A stretch of 32,837 nt of DNA from Deltaproteobacteria bacterium YD0425bin51. GTDB lineage: Bacteria > Desulfobacterota > Desulfobacteria > Desulfobacterales > YD0425bin51. The stretch is from positions 1 through 32,837 of the forward strand of contig PDZS01000053.1 of assembly GCA_002753225.1 (NCBI GenBank), read 5' to 3'. The position numbers and the translations under genes are program-made. Below the pieces are notes generated by a model. That model was not told the DNA's origin, searched no databases, and worked only from the letters and a program-made list of their open reading frames with translations. Positions 24,534 through 32,717 of this stretch are shown here, piece after piece. Within the stretch, counting starts at the first letter, position 1; each line of letters starts with the position of its first letter.

Positions 24534-24989
24534 ATGAGTAACTATAAAAATCTTATAGACAAATTTTTTGATTTAATAGAATACAAAGATAAAGATTTTG
24601 ATGTTAAAGAGCCTGTGCCTTTAACTTTTGAAGACAAATACTATATAACAATTCAAGAAAAAAAAGATGATGTATTGATTGCAGGGAGCTTTGAAATCAC
24701 TAATGAAATAGAAATGATAAATAAAGAAAACTTCTACAAGACATTGCTTCATTTTAATTATGGAAGCTTATTTAGCCATAAAATAAGCATATCTCTATCT
24801 CCAAATTCAGAGGATGCTGTTGTTTTGACTCTATTTATTCCTATCATGGCATTGACGGAGCAGGATTTATATAACAATGTAATATTTGTCTTTGAACAGG
24901 CAAAAAAATTATATGAAATAGTATCGAAAATTGATTCAGGAAAAAAGAATGAAGATAATAATAAGATAAATCCAACGATGATGGTTTAA
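24534..24989 (+). CDS. Second CesT/YbjN-like small protein, candidate chaperone
   Basis: A 151-residue acidic protein with the same order of elements as the gene at 21532. It has an N-terminal helix (YKNLIDKFFDLI), strands (KYYITIQEK, DVLIAGSFEI), a helix with an HFNYGSLF turn, strands (HKISISLSP, AVVLTLFIPI) and a C-terminal helix (NNVIFVFEQAKKLYEIV). The [H/L]-x-N-Y-x(3)-[F/L] turn after the first strands is typical of CesT-type chaperones. AAAGGAGATAA precedes the ATG. It ends the operon. A direct role in secretion is inferred, not shown. Confidence 0.6.
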   Translation: MSNYKNLIDKFFDLIEYKDKDFDVKEPVPLTFEDKYYITIQEKKDDVLIAGSFEITNEIEMINKENFYKTLLHFNYGSLFSHKISISLSPNSEDAVVLTLFIPIMALTEQDLYNNVIFVFEQAKKLYEIVSKIDSGKKNEDNNKINPTMMV

Positions 24990-25083
24990 TTATATAGAAA
25001 AATAAATCAAATTCACGAAATTTAAAGCAGTAATTTTAATTCTATTTAATTTCAAAAGGGTTTTGTAAAGGCAATTTCGTAAG

Positions 25084-25169
25084 TGCCGGAGGAGAGAATC
25101 GAACTCTCATGAGCGCCAGGGCTCGGAGGATTTTGAGTCCTCTGCGTCTACCAGTTTCACCACTCCGGC
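25084..25169 (-). tRNA. tRNA-Leu (CAA)
   Basis: The reverse complement folds as an 86-base class II tRNA. The acceptor GCCGGAG pairs fully with CTCCGGC (discriminator A). The D-arm reads TGGTGAAACTGGTAGACGCA. The anticodon stem-loop is GAGGA-CTCAAAA-TCCTC with anticodon CAA. A long variable arm and a T-arm GAGAG/CTCTC with TTCGATT follow. The leucine identity follows from the anticodon and long variable arm. CCA is not encoded. Confidence 0.95.
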
Positions 25170-25231
25170 AATAAAATTGAATTTATTATATGAAACTATA
25201 AAATAATTGTCAACCTGCTATAAACTTATAT

Positions 25232-26053
25232 TTATTTTAAAAGTGGAACTTCTCCAGTTTTTTGAAAGGGAAAACTTTTTTCTCCAATTTTAGGTATATT
25301 AAATTTCATTGCTCCTACTAACTCATATCCTTCTGAGGGTTTGGTCAGTATATTTGCAAGAGATGTTCCGAGTTGCAAAAAATTCAAGTTAAGATTAATA
25401 TCCATTAATGATGTGCCATTTTTTTCAATAGGAGAACTTAGAGCAGCAACTCCTTTAGCTAATTCATTACCGCCAATCTTCATACTATAATCTAATCCTG
25501 TTAAATCAACAGGGAAACTATTATTATTTTCTAATTCAATTTTAACAGTTATTTCTGCTCCGCTAAATGAGAATTTAGATATTTTGATATCTTTTAAGGA
25601 TATCTTAGGCATCTTTGGAACATCAATTTCACCCTGTTTGTGGTAAGGTATATTGAAAGGACCTATACCAACTGTTCCAGTAATATCATATGCAAGTTTA
25701 TTTGATTTCATAAAATCAATAACAGTTTCAAAAACATCCATAAAATTAAGTTTAACTGGAACTTCTAAAAATTGTGCGCCATTTGCAGGTAGTTTAATCC
25801 CTTCATTTATAACATCTTTAAATAAAGGCTTATTATTAATTTTAAGATCATATGTAATATTTTTAATATCAATTCCCATAGGATTTGAGTTCGTAACTTT
25901 AAATTTAAATACAGGTGTAACTTCAAACAGTGATAAATCTTTTAATGAAACATCTTCAAAGGATACTTCTGGTTTTTTTACAAACTCTTGAAGAACTGCA
26001 CACCCTGATATGAAAATTAAGATCATTCCAGATAATAATATTTTTCTACACAT
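25232..26053 (-). CDS. Lipoprotein with two LEA14-type (LEA_2/WHy) domains
   Basis: A 273-residue exported protein with a lipoprotein signal (ILIFISGC, Cys18 as lipid anchor). Two tandem beta-sandwich LEA type 2 domains follow. The first contains FKVTNSNPMGIDIKNITYDL (about residues 51-70) and the second IELENNNSFPVDLTGLDYSM (about 172-191). The aligned NxNPxxID and NNNSFPVDL blocks show that they are duplicates. Bacterial members are envelope proteins of uncertain function, thought to be linked to desiccation or stress. AGGAGG precedes the ATG. It is transcribed divergently from the GTPase operon. Residues before the first domain carry VKKPEVSFEDVSLKDLSLFE, typical of the family. Confidence 0.85.
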   Translation of the reverse strand: MCRKILLSGMILIFISGCAVLQEFVKKPEVSFEDVSLKDLSLFEVTPVFKFKVTNSNPMGIDIKNITYDLKINNKPLFKDVINEGIKLPANGAQFLEVPVKLNFMDVFETVIDFMKSNKLAYDITGTVGIGPFNIPYHKQGEIDVPKMPKISLKDIKISKFSFSGAEITVKIELENNNSFPVDLTGLDYSMKIGGNELAKGVAALSSPIEKNGTSLMDINLNLNFLQLGTSLANILTKPSEGYELVGAMKFNIPKIGEKSFPFQKTGEVPLLK

Positions 26054-26200
26054 AGCAAAACCTCCTAATTATCTTTAAGCTCAAAAAAAAATAAAAAACT
26101 TGATATTTCATAAAAAGTAAGTCAAAAAATCATTAATTGTTAACTTTTCTTATTTTTACTTAAATAAGTCAATGAATTTCTATAAGGGATGTTCTTAGCC

Positions 26201-27616
26201 GTGATACTTAATAATGATTTAATAAAATATTTAGAAGAAAAAATTAAAGAATTAAAGAAAATATCAGATATAATTAAAACAAATAATTCATCAATAGATG
26301 ATAATAGATTAATTCAGAGTTTAGATGAAAAGAACAAAGAGATAGATGAAATAATTATTAAAATAAAAGAATCATCTATCTATGAAGATGAGATAATTAA
26401 AGAATATATATACAAATTAGAAGAAAATATAAATAAGCTTATTATTAATCGCAAAAAAGAAACACAATTGAGGAAGTCATTAGATAATGAATTTGAAAAT
26501 TTAAAAAATATCTCAACTAAAATAAAAGAACAATTAATTTTAGCTCAGAAAAAAGAAGGGAAAAATATCAATAACGAGTTTGCCCTATTGGATAGTTTGC
26601 TTAACGGAATAGAAGATATAAGAAAAAATGTAATAGAACTATCCTTGCAGATACCTGAATCTGCACAAATTATTAAAGATAGAGCCAATTTAGTTGATGA
26701 TAAAATCAGTGCATTGTTTGATATTTCTTTGAAAGAGATAGAAAAAATAAAATTAATTTCTAATCTTAGAGAATCTTTAGATAATGAATTTGAAAATTTG
26801 AAAAACCTATCTACTCAAATTAAAGATAATTTAAGTATAGTTAAACAGAAAGCAGGTAAAGATGCAGATAAAGAAATTAATAAATTCAATGTTATTTTGG
26901 AGAATATAAAGGAAACAAATACAAAAATAAGCAGAATTTTTTCTCAAATACCTGAAAAGGTTAAATTCCTTCAAGATAGAGCAAATTCTATTACTGAAAA
27001 AGCAAACAGCTTACATGATATTTCTGTTAGAGGAATAGAAAAGATAAAACTGATTTCTAATCTTAGAGAATCTTTAGATAATGAATTTGAAAATTTGAAA
27101 AACCTGTCAATCCAAATTAAAGAAAGCCTAATACTTGCAAAAGAAAAGGGGCAAAAATTAACAAATAATGATTTTATTGATTTTTCGAGCAAAATAAACG
27201 ACATCACTAATAAAATCAATTCAATTTTTCAGGAATCACCTGATTATATTCCAATATTTAAAAACAGAATAACTAAAATAAATGAACAAGCTGGTATGTT
27301 GATTAAAATTTGTCAAAACGAAATCAATAAAAAGCCTGGACGAAAAAAATCTATTGTAAAAGATCTTGATAATGAGATGAAAGATTTTGGTAATACTTTC
27401 TATGGCTTAGATTTAAACGAAATAAAACCACCTGGTGCTTCTAAAGATACATTGATTTCAACATTTGAAGATATTGGAAAAACATTTGATGGATTAGATC
27501 TAAGCGATCATCTTATTCCTAAAAATGACTCAAGTTCAATTGATGATGATATTGGAAAAACATTTAGCGGATTAGATTTAACCACTCTTAACCTCCCTGC
27601 TCCCCCAAAAGACTAA
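26201..27616 (+). CDS. Coiled-coil repeat protein, first gene of the GTPase operon
   Basis: I prefer the GTG at 26201 (471 residues) with AGGG 12 bases upstream; the in-frame ATG at 26189 directly abuts that AGGG. The protein is almost entirely helical. It has three ~99-residue repeats, each starting LR(K/E)SLDNEFENLKN(I/L)S and containing a Q(I/E)P/SPxxxxxxxxR block. Counted from the ATG, they begin near residues 94, 193 and 292. A flexible C-terminus follows with three copies of a (I/F)G(K/N)TFxGLDL motif (near residues 400, 429 and 455) separated by proline-rich linkers. No signal peptide, membrane segment or known domain is seen. Its stop overlaps the next start as TAATG, so it is coupled to the GTPases. 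A scaffold or adaptor role is inference. Confidence 0.75.
   Translation: MILNNDLIKYLEEKIKELKKISDIIKTNNSSIDDNRLIQSLDEKNKEIDEIIIKIKESSIYEDEIIKEYIYKLEENINKLIINRKKETQLRKSLDNEFENLKNISTKIKEQLILAQKKEGKNINNEFALLDSLLNGIEDIRKNVIELSLQIPESAQIIKDRANLVDDKISALFDISLKEIEKIKLISNLRESLDNEFENLKNLSTQIKDNLSIVKQKAGKDADKEINKFNVILENIKETNTKISRIFSQIPEKVKFLQDRANSITEKANSLHDISVRGIEKIKLISNLRESLDNEFENLKNLSIQIKESLILAKEKGQKLTNNDFIDFSSKINDITNKINSIFQESPDYIPIFKNRITKINEQAGMLIKICQNEINKKPGRKKSIVKDLDNEMKDFGNTFYGLDLNEIKPPGASKDTLISTFEDIGKTFDGLDLSDHLIPKNDSSSIDDDIGKTFSGLDLTTLNLPAPPKD
26468..27360 (+). repeat. Three tandem ~297-bp coding repeats
   Basis: The repeat units start near 26468, 26765 and 27062 at exactly 297-base spacing. Units two and three share a 53-base identical run (26756-26808 and 27053-27105), implying recent duplication or gene conversion. 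Unit one is more diverged. They encode the 99-residue helical repeats of the adaptor-like protein. Confidence 0.85.
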
Positions 27617-29415
27617 TGAGTATAGAAACTATTTTCACCAGCTTTAATGATATAAAAAATAAGCTGATAAGATTGGTTCCCATAATTTATTCCGCATCAG
27701 ATAGAATAAAGCCTATCTCTGAAATCTCAGAATGGCAAGAATTAGTTGCAAGACCTGAGCAAATACTAATAGATGGAAAACCTCTCCTTGTAGCTACACT
27801 TTTTGGTCCGACTGGAGCTGGCAAAAGTGCTATATTTAATTTAATTACAGGACTCAAAGTACCTTCTGGTATGATAGAACGTCCAACTACATATAACTGC
27901 GGTGTAGCAATTCCGAATGAATTTGAAAATAATATCGAAATCGACAATATATTTCCAGGCTGGAAATGTAAATTTCTTACATCTATAGACCAGCTATCAA
28001 ATAAAAATATAGAACAGAGCTCTCTTTTTTATACATTTTATCATTTACCTTCATTAGCTCAGGAAATAAGATTAATTATAGCAGATGTTCCTGATTTTAA
28101 CAGCCTTGAAATCAAAAACTGGGATAAGGCAAAACAAATGTGCAGCCGTGCTGAAATAGTTTTGTTTGTTGTCTATCCAGAAGCCTACATGGATGAAAAA
28201 GTTATAGAACATTTAAAACACTGCTGTAATTACTCAGGCCATCTTGCATATATTTTTACTAAAACTTCTAAAAATGAGGCTTTTTCTTATTGGAATCATC
28301 TTACAGAAAGAGTGAGATCCTCCTTCCAAAACCGTAGAAATGATGGCAAAACTTTATCTGAATTCCTCGCCAATTCAAATTGCTATTATTCAGATCGCAA
28401 AATAGATGAAGAAAGATTAAACTGGGAGGATATAAAACCATTAAATAAAGGAGTTCCTCCATTTTTATCTTTGCTTTTAAAAAATGATGCAGCCAATATC
28501 CTTTTATCTAAATTAAAGGAGGTAAGTGCCAAAAGCATAACATTTATTTATAATTTATGCGATGAAGCAGAAAAGCTTAAAATAGAGTATGTTAATAAGA
28601 TAAAAAATATAGATGACTCTATATATGAAATAGCAAAAATAATTGCTCAAAGTCAGTTTCCTGTTGGCCGAATGATTGAGATAATTATAGAAACAGCAAA
28701 TGAAAGTCGTCCTCAGATAGTTCAAAAAATAACCCTTCCTATTTCCATTACTTCAAAAGGTGTAATTAAATCATTTAAATTCATAAAATCTCATATAAAA
28801 AAAAGCCGAAGAGAACTACGAGATTATAATGAATTGGATAAGGAACGCCTTGAAGATGCCATTTCCTTGCTTAAAGATAAATTTAGAATATATTTGCCTA
28901 TAAATGAAGATAAATACCGTAATATAAGGGAAGATTTCAGACAAAAATCAATCCCTAAAATACCTTACGAATGGGAAAACTTCGTTAGGAGAAAAATTCG
29001 CATTTGGGCTAAAGAAAATAAGTGGAAGTCAATAGTTATGGGATCCTTTTCTGATATATCAATATTTATAGGTGGTAGTGTTATGGTACTTGATTTATTC
29101 ATAACAGGAGGAACAGGGTCATTATTATTTTCAGGTGTAGTTGGTCATCACTTGGGGCTTATTGGTGCAATTAGCGCAGGGGCTGTAATGCCATCCTTAG
29201 TAATGAAGCTTTTTGAAGAAATACAACTCCGACAGGAACTTATTGAAGCAGATAAAGAATGGCAGGAGCAAAGGGCTAAAGTTCTTTTTAATCATTTGAG
29301 GACAAATTTTGCAGAACCACTTATTCTTGAAAATTTAGAAAAAAAAGCAAAAGAATTATCATCTGCTAACATAGATGAATGCCGTAAATTATGCGATAAA
29401 TTAAATGCCTACTAA
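27616..29415 (+). CDS. Large dynamin-like/Era-like GTPase 1, membrane-associated
   Basis: A 599-residue P-loop GTPase. The G1 motif is GPTGAGKS (residues 64-71), a possible G2 threonine lies in RPTTY (89-93), and G3 is DVPD (157-160). The G4 position reads TKTS (about 215-218) instead of NKxD, so guanine specificity may be relaxed or binding impaired. A long helical region follows. A hydrophobic zone at about residues 475-535 (SDISIFIGGSVMVLDLFITG, then GSLLFSGVVGHHLGLIGAISAG) is followed by a charged C-terminal helix. GTPase head, helical stalk and hydrophobic paddle resemble bacterial dynamin-like proteins and the YfjP/LeoA group; I cannot separate these by eye. Its start overlaps the adaptor stop by 1 base and its end overlaps GTPase 2 by 11 bases. 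Confidence 0.78.
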   Translation: MSIETIFTSFNDIKNKLIRLVPIIYSASDRIKPISEISEWQELVARPEQILIDGKPLLVATLFGPTGAGKSAIFNLITGLKVPSGMIERPTTYNCGVAIPNEFENNIEIDNIFPGWKCKFLTSIDQLSNKNIEQSSLFYTFYHLPSLAQEIRLIIADVPDFNSLEIKNWDKAKQMCSRAEIVLFVVYPEAYMDEKVIEHLKHCCNYSGHLAYIFTKTSKNEAFSYWNHLTERVRSSFQNRRNDGKTLSEFLANSNCYYSDRKIDEERLNWEDIKPLNKGVPPFLSLLLKNDAANILLSKLKEVSAKSITFIYNLCDEAEKLKIEYVNKIKNIDDSIYEIAKIIAQSQFPVGRMIEIIIETANESRPQIVQKITLPISITSKGVIKSFKFIKSHIKKSRRELRDYNELDKERLEDAISLLKDKFRIYLPINEDKYRNIREDFRQKSIPKIPYEWENFVRRKIRIWAKENKWKSIVMGSFSDISIFIGGSVMVLDLFITGGTGSLLFSGVVGHHLGLIGAISAGAVMPSLVMKLFEEIQLRQELIEADKEWQEQRAKVLFNHLRTNFAEPLILENLEKKAKELSSANIDECRKLCDKLNAY

Positions 29416-31150
29416 TACATTTATTTCCACAAAATTATATAATGAAGCTCAAAACTTAAAGATTGAAGCAGACAATGCCTCATGCATAGATGCTGCATCT
29501 ACAATTACACTAAGGCTCCATCAGGCTTTAAATAAAGCTTCAAAAAATGAGATGAACCGTCCTCTATGTATTGCCTTTTTAGGTGGCACAGGTGTTGGCA
29601 AGTCAGAATTATTCAACGCTCTAATTGAAAAACCAGATTCAAGCCCTGTAAGTATAAATAGACCATGTACGCAAAAGCTTTATATTGCAGTTTCACCCTC
29701 AGATCGTCAAACTTTATATAACATTGAAGACACTCCTCATAAAATCATAGACATTTCTAAACCAGACTTAATACTTATTGATACTCCTGATATTGACAGT
29801 ATTGAAAAAGAGCATAGGCAAATAATGCGCAAAGCAATTGAGCTGGCTGATATAATTATATATGTTACCATAAATGATAAAAGAGCCAATTATGATATAA
29901 TACATGAAGTACAAACATGGTCAGAGCGTAAAAGATGGTTTTTTGTAATGAACAAAGCAGATAACTATGGTGAAAATTTCCTGCATGAAATCCGCAGGAA
30001 ATTTGAAAATATTATTCAAGAACTCAGCTTTAATGCCAATGAAAATGTTTGTTTTATTATAAGCGCAAAATATCCTGAAAAATATGATTTCTCAGCTCTA
30101 AAAACTGCAGTCTTTAGCTCACGTTCAAAGGATCAGATTACTGCACTTCATGATTATATTACTCTTAATTACTTTGGATATGCAGTAGCAGAAGATGTTT
30201 TAAACCCTGTTCATGAAAAAATATCAATCTTAAAAGAGAAAGAAAACGACCTCAACATAGCAGTTCAAAAATATTTTTATGAAGGACTTTCTTCAAAACA
30301 TACCAGCAGTCTTATGGAAAAAGTTGTAAAAGAACGTCTCTTTAGAAAGCTTCCTCAAAAAGTTGGATGGCTCTTATATCTTCCTATATGGATACGATCA
30401 AGGCTATCGTACATGATGTTAGCCTTTAGCTTAGGAAGAATTGCAACAAGCGGTCTTTCTTTAAGCAGATTGTTTCGCATGGGCTTTTATTCTCTGCGGG
30501 CATTAATTTTAGGAACGCTTCCGCTTACAGAAATTTTGGATGGATTTAGTAAAGAGCATCTGAAAAAATTAAAGGAAGTGGCTGACGATGCAAAACACAT
30601 ACTTGAAGAACAAGAACTTATGCCCCTGTGTAGAGATAATAACCATTATAATAAAGATAGTTCTGAACTTTCAGATAATATTATTAAGCAAGAAAAGATT
30701 TTACCTGCTCTAGAGGCGGCTATTGAATCTTGCGCTGAAGAAAATGCAGATAAAATTAAATGGTACCATTCTTTTTTTGGAAACATAATCCCTGCATATA
30801 TTCTAATGACTATTTTATACCGAATAACATACGCATGGATTACAGAAAGCTGGCTTGATATAACATTTTATATCCACGCAGTCATGATCTTTATTCAAAG
30901 CCTAATTCCAGGATTAATTCTTATCTATGTCTGCATTAAAAGCCAAAAAATTAAATTAGACGTAAACAGTGTTGTTGCATCACATACAGAGCCAGAAGAG
31001 ACACAAATTTTAAGACAGGCTAGAAATAAGCTTGAAAAACTGTATGATAAAGCTAATGACTTTCGACTCAGAGTAGAAATGAATAAAAAAGTGATAGTAA
31101 AAGAATTGTCACCTAATACTTGCGGAGCAATAATCGAGAAAAATAGTTAA
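29405..31150 (+). CDS. Large dynamin-like/Era-like GTPase 2, membrane-associated
   Basis: A 581-residue GTPase, related in layout to its upstream neighbour but clearly different in sequence. G1 is GGTGVGKS (residues 60-67), G3 is DTPD (126-129) and G4 is an intact NKAD (183-186). After a helical part comes an amphipathic/hydrophobic patch (about 335-385, WLLYLPIWIRSRLSYMMLAF...). Two strong membrane segments lie near residues 465-520 (IIPAYILMTILYRITYAWI and FYIHAVMIFIQSLIPGLILIYV), with a coiled-coil C-terminus after them. The ATG lies 11 bases inside the upstream gene, so it is translationally coupled. Bacterial dynamin-like proteins often come as tandem unequal pairs, and this pair fits; the cellular task is unknown. 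Confidence 0.78.
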   Translation: MPTNTFISTKLYNEAQNLKIEADNASCIDAASTITLRLHQALNKASKNEMNRPLCIAFLGGTGVGKSELFNALIEKPDSSPVSINRPCTQKLYIAVSPSDRQTLYNIEDTPHKIIDISKPDLILIDTPDIDSIEKEHRQIMRKAIELADIIIYVTINDKRANYDIIHEVQTWSERKRWFFVMNKADNYGENFLHEIRRKFENIIQELSFNANENVCFIISAKYPEKYDFSALKTAVFSSRSKDQITALHDYITLNYFGYAVAEDVLNPVHEKISILKEKENDLNIAVQKYFYEGLSSKHTSSLMEKVVKERLFRKLPQKVGWLLYLPIWIRSRLSYMMLAFSLGRIATSGLSLSRLFRMGFYSLRALILGTLPLTEILDGFSKEHLKKLKEVADDAKHILEEQELMPLCRDNNHYNKDSSELSDNIIKQEKILPALEAAIESCAEENADKIKWYHSFFGNIIPAYILMTILYRITYAWITESWLDITFYIHAVMIFIQSLIPGLILIYVCIKSQKIKLDVNSVVASHTEPEETQILRQARNKLEKLYDKANDFRLRVEMNKKVIVKELSPNTCGAIIEKNS

Positions 31151-31374
31151 TAGTTTCATCTGGTTATATTTCACCTTGCATGTCATAATTTTATTTTTTT
31201 AACATGACAGAGCCCTTATAGTTGTCTCAAACTAAAAAAATTGCAGAATATTCCTTTTTTATTATTCTATTTAATCATGCCCTGTTATGTCAAAGTCTTG
31301 TCATGGCTGTTCCAGAGCATAACAGCATAGAGTCAAGTTTATGGCTAATAAGCAGTAGTTCAGAATGAAAATAG
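31151..31374. other. Intergenic region after the GTPase operon
   Basis: A weak inverted repeat TGTCAT/ATGACA (about 31181-31208) with a T-rich loop could serve as terminator. I find no coherent frame on either strand in this stretch. Confidence 0.4.
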
Positions 31375-31524
31375 CTAAAAATAATGGGTGAGTTTTATCG
31401 CTTCTATCCACAGCTTTTCTGTAAAATCTTCTCCTTTCTTTTTATGTTTGCGTAATTTATCGAATTTTTGCTTAACTTTATTCAGTCTGAGCTCATAAAA
31501 ATCGTTTAATTCTATACCCACCAC
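31375..31524 (-). CDS. Small basic hypothetical protein (49 residues)
   Basis: GTG at 31522-31524 (minus strand) follows AAAGGGAGCAGC, a good binding site at good spacing. It opens a 49-residue frame containing ELNDFYELRLNKVKQKFDKL and ending in EKLWIEAIKLTHYF. It is helical and strongly lysine-rich. It could be a small regulator or the remnant of a longer protein. No family recognised. Confidence 0.45.
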   Translation of the reverse strand: MVGIELNDFYELRLNKVKQKFDKLRKHKKKGEDFTEKLWIEAIKLTHYF

Positions 31525-31717
31525 GCTGCTCCCTTTTAAATTTATTATTTCATTCTAATTCATTCATAACAAATTGACTGCAAACTTGTTTATGATCTTA
31601 ATTGATTTGGAATAATAAAATGATTTTGGGAACAGATATTAACAAATTTTTAGGCAGGTTTCACGCATGCTTACCGAAAGGACACAGCAAAAGTTTACGG
31701 CGTTTGTGTAGGATGCT

Positions 31718-32116
31718 ATGAGTAATCAAGAAAATCTGCTTATCCCAAAAATAGAGTGCAATAAAAACGAACTGGATTTATCTTTTCTCAGGGAATCAAC
31801 TTTTATAGAGGTATTGGACTTATCTGGACCAAAACTGATTTTGAAGTTTGATGACAAGGAATCTATCTTGAGAGATAGAATGAAAGTTAAAGAACTGGAT
31901 GAATTAACTGTCACAATAGCAGACCCTTATGCAAGAGACGGCGTTAATTTGATTGCCAAGTTTGTTATCTTGACCATGCCTATCTCAGAAAAAGAATTTG
32001 TAACTTTAAACTGCATACAAAAAGAAGTTAATATTTTAAAGACTACTTCAATAAAAGCTTTTCTATTCTCAAAAAAAAATATTTTAACGATATTTAAAAG
32101 GCTTTTGCCAATCTAA
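31718..32116 (+). pseudogene. Phage/contractile-injection hub-like protein, 3'-truncated
   Basis: A 132-residue frame starting at ATG 31718 with AGGA upstream. The first ~105 residues form a convincing mixed beta domain (FIEVLDLSGPKLILKF, DELTVTIADPYARDG, AKFVILTMPISEKEF). Its style resembles the first domain of gp27-like baseplate hub proteins. The D-E-L-T-V-T-I-A-D...R-x-G block is the main reason for this, and the match is tentative. The last ~25 residues (SIKAFLFSKKNILTIFKRLLPI) are basic and unlike the rest. They run into the opposite-strand gene pair, overlapping it by 23 bases. I infer the original gene was longer and was cut off when that cassette arrived. The next + strand gene looks like gp5, consistent with a baseplate cluster. 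Confidence 0.5.
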
Positions 32117-32354
32117 AAGTAATCTTGCCTGCAATTTTGGATGGAGAGATGCTTTCAGGCTTTCTTCTGAATATCATTATATCTATGTCTTTACCTGCAT
32201 TAGCAAATGCTTTCGCTAAAGATTTCTTAGATATATTTAAAGCATCAAAATCAAATTTTAACCTTTTAGCAAGATGTGATGTTATTTCTATATACCTTTG
32301 CGAATATTCATTTATAACTATATCATTGATCTCAACAGAACATATATCACTCAT
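32094..32354 (-). CDS. Hypothetical protein, second gene of a coupled pair
   Basis: An 86-residue protein from the ATG at 32354, which overlaps the upstream stop in an ATGAGTGA arrangement; the frame also opens 18 bases earlier. Sequence: MSDICSVEINDIVINEYSQRY, then a helix ITSHLAKRLKFDFDALN and a basic C-terminal part KDIDIMIFRRKPESIS. No known toxin or antitoxin domain recognised. The coupled two-gene layout inserted against a phage-like gene suggests a small mobile or addiction-type cassette, without direct evidence. Confidence 0.6.
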   Translation of the reverse strand: MSDICSVEINDIVINEYSQRYIEITSHLAKRLKFDFDALNISKKSLAKAFANAGKDIDIMIFRRKPESISPSKIAGKITFRLAKAF

Positions 32355-32556
32355 ATTTCCGGGAATCCTCAATCAATCTGTCAAAATCAAAACTCATAGT
32401 TATACCAATTTTAGACCTTTCAATAAGTTCGGCAGTATTACGAATCCCTCTATTCAATTCAACAGATTTATCTTTTATCTTAGATGCAAACGATACGACA
32501 TCATTTACAAATTTTTCTCTTACTTCAGAATTTTGCAATTCCTTAAGAGTCGCCAT
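32347..32556 (-). CDS. Small helical hypothetical protein, first gene of a coupled pair
   Basis: A 69-residue protein, MATLKELQNSEVREKFVND... , with AGGAGG about 8 bases before the ATG. It is predicted to be all helical (two helices around FVNDVVSFASKIKDKSVEL and RNTAELIERSKIG) with an acidic-basic tail. The stop overlaps the start of the 86-residue gene by 8 bases, so the two are co-translated. No family recognised; it could be a small regulator or antitoxin-like protein. Confidence 0.65.
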   Translation of the reverse strand: MATLKELQNSEVREKFVNDVVSFASKIKDKSVELNRGIRNTAELIERSKIGITMSFDFDRLIEDSRKYE

Positions 32557-32717
32557 ATGTTAGCCTCCTTATTTTTAATTATCTCACATCTAAATTATTG
32601 TTGTAAATTGTCTTATTGTCAAGCAAGTTTTAGCTTAATAACACAGCACAATCCTTTGAAATTTATTTTGTTAACCCTGTTACTATTAGTTCGCGGTAAA
32701 CAAAGGAATGGAAACAT

